Made by a program: the position numbers and the translations under genes. The notes beneath the pieces are model-generated. The model was given only the letters and a program-made list of their open reading frames with translations, was not told where the DNA came from and did no database searches. 26,172 bases of DNA from a virus: IMG/VR virus record IMGVR_UViG_3300037504_000492, positions 1 through 26,172 of that record; one strand, written 5' to 3'. How positions within the stretch are numbered: the first letter of the stretch is position 1; every line of letters starts with the position of its first letter. This document shows, piece after piece, positions 22,772-26,172 of this stretch.

Positions 22772-24651
22772 TAGTTTATTCCGCCCGGTTTTTGTTCAAT
22801 ATTTTTTAAACTATCACTTATCTCTCCCAATAGAAAATTTTGTTGCTCGTATGCATCAATCATTTGACTGGATATATATACATCAGGATGTGTATTTAAG
22901 TAATCCCCCTTTAGTAATGCTTCTATATTTTCATCAACCTTTTTTTGATATTCAGTTTTCTCTTTTTTATTTTTTTCTACCCATTCAATCAACTTATCTA
23001 TTCCGTTATTGAATTTTTCAGTAATAAATTCAACTCCCTTGTATCCGTACTTTTCTGATAATCCTGCTGTCTTTGCAGCACTTTCACCAACTTCTCCTGT
23101 TATATTTACAGCCCTTCCAGAGGCACTTACGTTCTTTTCTTTTAGAATGTTTAACATCTCCTTACTTACCCCTTTTCTAATATCCCAATTAGAAACAAGT
23201 TCTGCTTGCTGAGGAGTAAGATTAAACATATTCATAATTCCACGTTGATAACGCTGCCCTCCTCCTGTAACGCCCTGCATTTGCTCTAAAACTTGTGTCA
23301 TATATTCAGGATTATTGAGAGGGTCTGCCATTATCTTTTCAAGGTCAAATAATGTTGCCCCATCTCCTGCTGCTCTTGAAGCAGCACGAAATTGAAGTGC
23401 TTGTATTACAGGATTAGAAGAACGTGTAAATCCTTGCCTAACTTTCCCGAATACATTAGACATGGCTTCACCCTTAAATCCTGTTTGTTCGCCAAAAGAG
23501 GCTAATACAGTTGCAATATTTTCTGTATTTACTTTATTAGTCTGCAATGCCACATTTCTTGCCTCCTGTGTAAATACTTGTACAGTCTCTGATAATGCAG
23601 CTATATCTTGCCCTGTTTGTTGTAAATATTTTTCAAAAAATAACGCTGTTTGTGTTGCATTTGTTCCTGCTCCAAATCTTCTTAATCCTGTAACACCTGA
23701 AATAGTTCCTTGATCAAGGGGCATTGCTTTTTCAAGTGCCATTAAATTCACAGCAGATTCACCAAAATCCATAGTCCTTGCTCCTCCTGCAAATCTTGCA
23801 TAGCCACCATACAGATCAGAAGGTTTAAATTCCATCTTAGAAAGGGCTGTTATATCATCTTTTCTAATAGATTCACCCATTCTTGATGTATTTGCTCCTG
23901 TGTATTGACCATACTGCCCTAAAGAGCTTTCCAAAGTCCTGGCAGAATTAAATGCAGCGTTTACTGCCTTATCTAATCCAATAAATGCCAATAGCCCTCC
24001 AATTACGCCAGCAGCTCCTCCTGCACCTCTCATTGACGCCATACCTCCAGAAACTGCACTGCCGTAAAAATCTCCAGCATCTCTTGCTCCGAGCAGATCA
24101 CCTCCTGTAATAGGAGAACGCATCAAATTCATTCTTTGATCTGCTTCTTCTCCTCCAAGTCTCGAAAGCTCTCCGGCTTGCAATGTTTCTTTTAATATTT
24201 CTAACTCGTCTCCCTGTGGAGAAAGTTGACTAACACGTTTAGAAGAACTGATTCTTTTTTCTACTGCTGTTCTGTCTTGCCTAATCTCTTCTTTAGAAGA
24301 GTTTTTTACAGTTTCAATTAATTCACGAAGAAGTTGTGTCTGTAATTTATCTTCACGTGATTCCCCACGCAATTGAGACATTTGAGATTTGTAAGAAACC
24401 TTATCAATCTTACCAGATTCTCTTGCTTTCTCAATTCTTGCTTGCCTAAACTCTGTTTCTAACCGATTTCTTTTCTCAATTGCACGAATCTGATCATCAA
24501 TGGCAGATGTCAATTCTTTTGATGAAGTTGTGTACTTTCTAACATCTTGCACCATGCCCCTTGCAAGTTGTTCAGCAGATTGCCTCAACTTACTTTGATA
24601 CTGCTCTATAGCAGTATCATCAACACCAATACGTACCTTTTTATCTGCCAT
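22771..24651 (-). CDS. Tail tape measure protein
   Basis: A 626-aa protein. Residues 1-180 are a long charged coiled-coil-rich part, a hydrophobic Gly/Ala-rich segment spans about 198-235 (SAVSGGMASMRGAGG, VIGGLLAFIGL), and a further helical stretch reaches the C-terminus. Size and composition suit a tape measure. At about 0.15 nm per residue a tail near 90 nm is expected, an estimate close to T4's. It lies between the chaperone-position gene and the hub. Confidence 0.92.
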   Translation of the reverse strand: MADKKVRIGVDDTAIEQYQSKLRQSAEQLARGMVQDVRKYTTSSKELTSAIDDQIRAIEKRNRLETEFRQARIEKARESGKIDKVSYKSQMSQLRGESREDKLQTQLLRELIETVKNSSKEEIRQDRTAVEKRISSSKRVSQLSPQGDELEILKETLQAGELSRLGGEEADQRMNLMRSPITGGDLLGARDAGDFYGSAVSGGMASMRGAGGAAGVIGGLLAFIGLDKAVNAAFNSARTLESSLGQYGQYTGANTSRMGESIRKDDITALSKMEFKPSDLYGGYARFAGGARTMDFGESAVNLMALEKAMPLDQGTISGVTGLRRFGAGTNATQTALFFEKYLQQTGQDIAALSETVQVFTQEARNVALQTNKVNTENIATVLASFGEQTGFKGEAMSNVFGKVRQGFTRSSNPVIQALQFRAASRAAGDGATLFDLEKIMADPLNNPEYMTQVLEQMQGVTGGGQRYQRGIMNMFNLTPQQAELVSNWDIRKGVSKEMLNILKEKNVSASGRAVNITGEVGESAAKTAGLSEKYGYKGVEFITEKFNNGIDKLIEWVEKNKKEKTEYQKKVDENIEALLKGDYLNTHPDVYISSQMIDAYEQQNFLLGEISDSLKNIEQKPGGIN

Positions 24652-24658
24652 TATATTA

Positions 24659-25042
24659 TTATTCTTGCTCTATATATTGATTAAATTGCTCAATCATCTC
24701 TTCGTTTGTTAATCCACTTTCGTCTTCACCTTCTTCATGTACCCTATCTTTTAGCCAATTTCCATTTGAAGGATCATATTTTTCTTCTGTATTTTGATTT
24801 ACCAATTCTTCATATATCTTATCTTCTTTATATTCAATCATCATATCTATAAAAGAAACAACCCTGTGTTCAGGTGAATTAAAACGTAAATTGTACTTCT
24901 TTCTATACCATCTGTCCACAGGGTTGTCTATATTCCACTTATATATAAATTCATTAATATCTTCTATAGAAGATGATTGTTGCTTAATATCATAATCACT
25001 TATTTGCTTGTGTCGAATCTTTTTATTAAATATTCCGAACAT
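24659..25042 (-). CDS. Small acidic protein in the tail-chaperone position
   Basis: A 127-aa protein, acidic, with a Glu/Asp-rich C-terminus. It lies between the other small protein and the tape measure, where many tailed phages encode a second tail assembly chaperone as a frameshift extension. Here it has its own ATG (25042) with an in-frame TGA just before it, so it is made independently. A chaperone role is by position. Confidence 0.65.
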   Translation of the reverse strand: MFGIFNKKIRHKQISDYDIKQQSSSIEDINEFIYKWNIDNPVDRWYRKKYNLRFNSPEHRVVSFIDMMIEYKEDKIYEELVNQNTEEKYDPSNGNWLKDRVHEEGEDESGLTNEEMIEQFNQYIEQE

Positions 25043-25052
25043 TCATATATAT

Positions 25053-25424
25053 TTACTCTTTTTCTTCTACTTCTTCCTTATTTTCAAACACTTTATTAAT
25101 TACATCTCTCCATTTGTTTATAAAAGGTAAAAGCTGATTTTTAAAAACATCTGTAACTTCTTTAGCATCACTTAAACTCAATTCACGCAAAGATGTTACA
25201 TTCAAATCTTTCTTTAAATCAGGAATAAGTACCATAATATATGCCTCTGTATCTATAATGTCTAAAGCAAATTCACTATCTCTCGTTCCACTTCTAAACA
25301 TTTGCCCATATAGCCCATCAGATAGAGTTGATTTTAATTTTTCAATATCAATAAACTGACCAGCGGTTGGGAATTTTACAACGTAATTATTTTCCTTAAT
25401 TTTTATTCTAATAGTTTCTTTCAT
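25053..25424 (-). CDS. Probable tail assembly chaperone
   Basis: A 123-aa acidic helical protein between the tail tube and tape measure, the position and size of lambda gpG / XkdN-like chaperones, which bind the tape measure during tail assembly. It contains KFPTAGQFIDIEKLK near the N-terminus and a C-terminal helix ending EEVEEKE. Position-based call. Confidence 0.72.
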   Translation of the reverse strand: MKETIRIKIKENNYVVKFPTAGQFIDIEKLKSTLSDGLYGQMFRSGTRDSEFALDIIDTEAYIMVLIPDLKKDLNVTSLRELSLSDAKEVTDVFKNQLLPFINKWRDVINKVFENKEEVEEKE

Positions 25425-25452
25425 TTATCAAAAATTTTATAATTTATAAATT

Positions 25453-25941
25453 TTACTCCGTAAAGAACACAGGAGTTAAATACCTTCCTGATATATTTGA
25501 ACCTGATATTTGCCCTTCTGCAATATCAAAATTTTGACCTTCTGTATAAAAATCATCAATTACAGCAATTGTTTCAGGGGAATCTAAAGAAGTAACAACC
25601 TTATTCTCCCTTGTTCCTGCTTTTTTACTTAAAATTTGTATACTTGTAGCTCCGTCTCCTAAAATTAAAGTATTTAACAACACTTCTGCCCCCAAATCAC
25701 GATTTAAAAAAGCTCTCATCTCTGGGCGTTTTAAGTTTATAAAGAAAAAGTCACAAGTTAAAGAGCAAGAGATAGACAATGCTGGCAATTCTTGCGCAGC
25801 TATATTCCCTATCCCTCTTACCTCTCCACGTTGTATATTTTCACTAACCCTTACATTTCTCATAAAACCAGAGGGTTTATTATTAACCCAAATTATAGCT
25901 TTAGGAGCTGTGAATGTTTTTGTATTTAAACTTTCTGCCAT
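25453..25941 (-). CDS. Tail tube protein
   Basis: A 162-aa protein, in the length range of myophage tube proteins. It has an N-terminal beta strand (APKAIIWVNNKPSG) and repeated strand-rich segments. The gene lies before the tail chaperone and after a probable sheath, the standard tube position. Family assignment is by size, order and composition rather than by a sharp motif. Confidence 0.75.
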   Translation of the reverse strand: MAESLNTKTFTAPKAIIWVNNKPSGFMRNVRVSENIQRGEVRGIGNIAAQELPALSISCSLTCDFFFINLKRPEMRAFLNRDLGAEVLLNTLILGDGATSIQILSKKAGTRENKVVTSLDSPETIAVIDDFYTEGQNFDIAEGQISGSNISGRYLTPVFFTE

Positions 25942-25977
25942 TTTTATTTATATATTATTAGCTCTCAAATGTTTCAC

Positions 25978-26172
25978 TTATCCAATTATAACCCCAGTGA
26001 AGAAGAGTTTTGTTATCTCTCCGTTTGGGACAAACCCATAAGTTATATTATAATTATCCTGTGTCCTTGTAACTGTTATATCTTTGAATCCATTTGGCAC
26101 ATCTTCTGTTGCAACCAATAAATTATCTTGAGACGCAGAAGCAACTTTAGATTTTAAAAATTTCTCTGTCCA
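25978..26172 (-). CDS. C-terminal fragment of a probable tail sheath protein
   Basis: The frame enters the window from the right and ends TAA at 25978, giving 64 residues with no start. It has NLLVATEDVPNGFKD and a final FFTGVIIG. A gene directly before the tail tube in a contractile-tail phage is usually the sheath, and strands followed by a short hydrophobic end fit a sheath C-terminus. The evidence is positional. Confidence 0.5.
   Translation of the reverse strand, partial: WTEKFLKSKVASASQDNLLVATEDVPNGFKDITVTRTQDNYNITYGFVPNGEITKLFFTGVIIG

Noticed and set aside
25040-25080. Possible programmed frameshift between the two chaperone-position genes
   Set aside because: No good slippery heptamer, and a TGA stands in the second frame just before its ATG.

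Overview
This is a stretch of a tailed, contractile-tail (myovirus-type) bacteriophage or prophage genome that infects a Bacteroidetes host. The phage assignment rests on TerL, a tail tube protein, tape measure, baseplate hub and spike, a LysM baseplate protein, baseplate J and a tail fibre. The host assignment is inferred from four things: strongly AT-rich DNA; no Shine-Dalgarno sequences before starts; two copies of the Bacteroidetes-type promoter (TTTTG, 19 nt, TATATTTG); and a secreted protein whose C-terminus looks like a type IX secretion sorting domain. Every gene but one lies on the minus strand, so transcription runs from high to low coordinates.

Region 1 (26172 to about 12275) is the tail module, in conserved myophage order: C-terminus of a probable sheath, tail tube, two small chaperone-position proteins, tape measure, baseplate hub, spike, a small Ala/Thr-rich protein, a tube-end adaptor, a LysM protein, baseplate J, a gpI/gp7-like wedge protein, a tail fibre with two pyocin-knob-like domains, and a small virion-type protein. 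Genes abut or overlap, and I see no internal promoter.

Region 2 (about 12265 to 11630) is an accessory cassette: a 140-bp promoter repeat, a small probable winged-helix gene, a 42-nt GC-rich hairpin, then a signal-peptide protein with the T9SS-like C-terminus. Region 3 (10978 to 1558) holds small unknown genes, an HNH/NinG-like nuclease, an orphan DNA methyltransferase, a membrane protein, a DnaQ-like exonuclease, TerL, a DnaB-like helicase and a primase. One tiny lipoprotein gene on the plus strand sits between helicase and primase. Region 4 (1567 to 1) is a second copy of the cassette plan: the same promoter repeat, a 200-aa unknown gene, the same hairpin, an Ala-rich immunity-like gene, a shrunken hairpin, and the start of a near-identical copy of the secreted protein, cut by the window edge.

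The most interesting signal is this cassette, present twice about 10.7 kb apart with shared promoter, leader, hairpin and secreted-protein start but different cargo. It behaves like an autonomously expressed 'moron' module. With the T9SS-like secreted protein, the lipoprotein and the immunity-like gene, it suggests surface modification, superinfection exclusion or inter-phage competition. That functional reading is inference.
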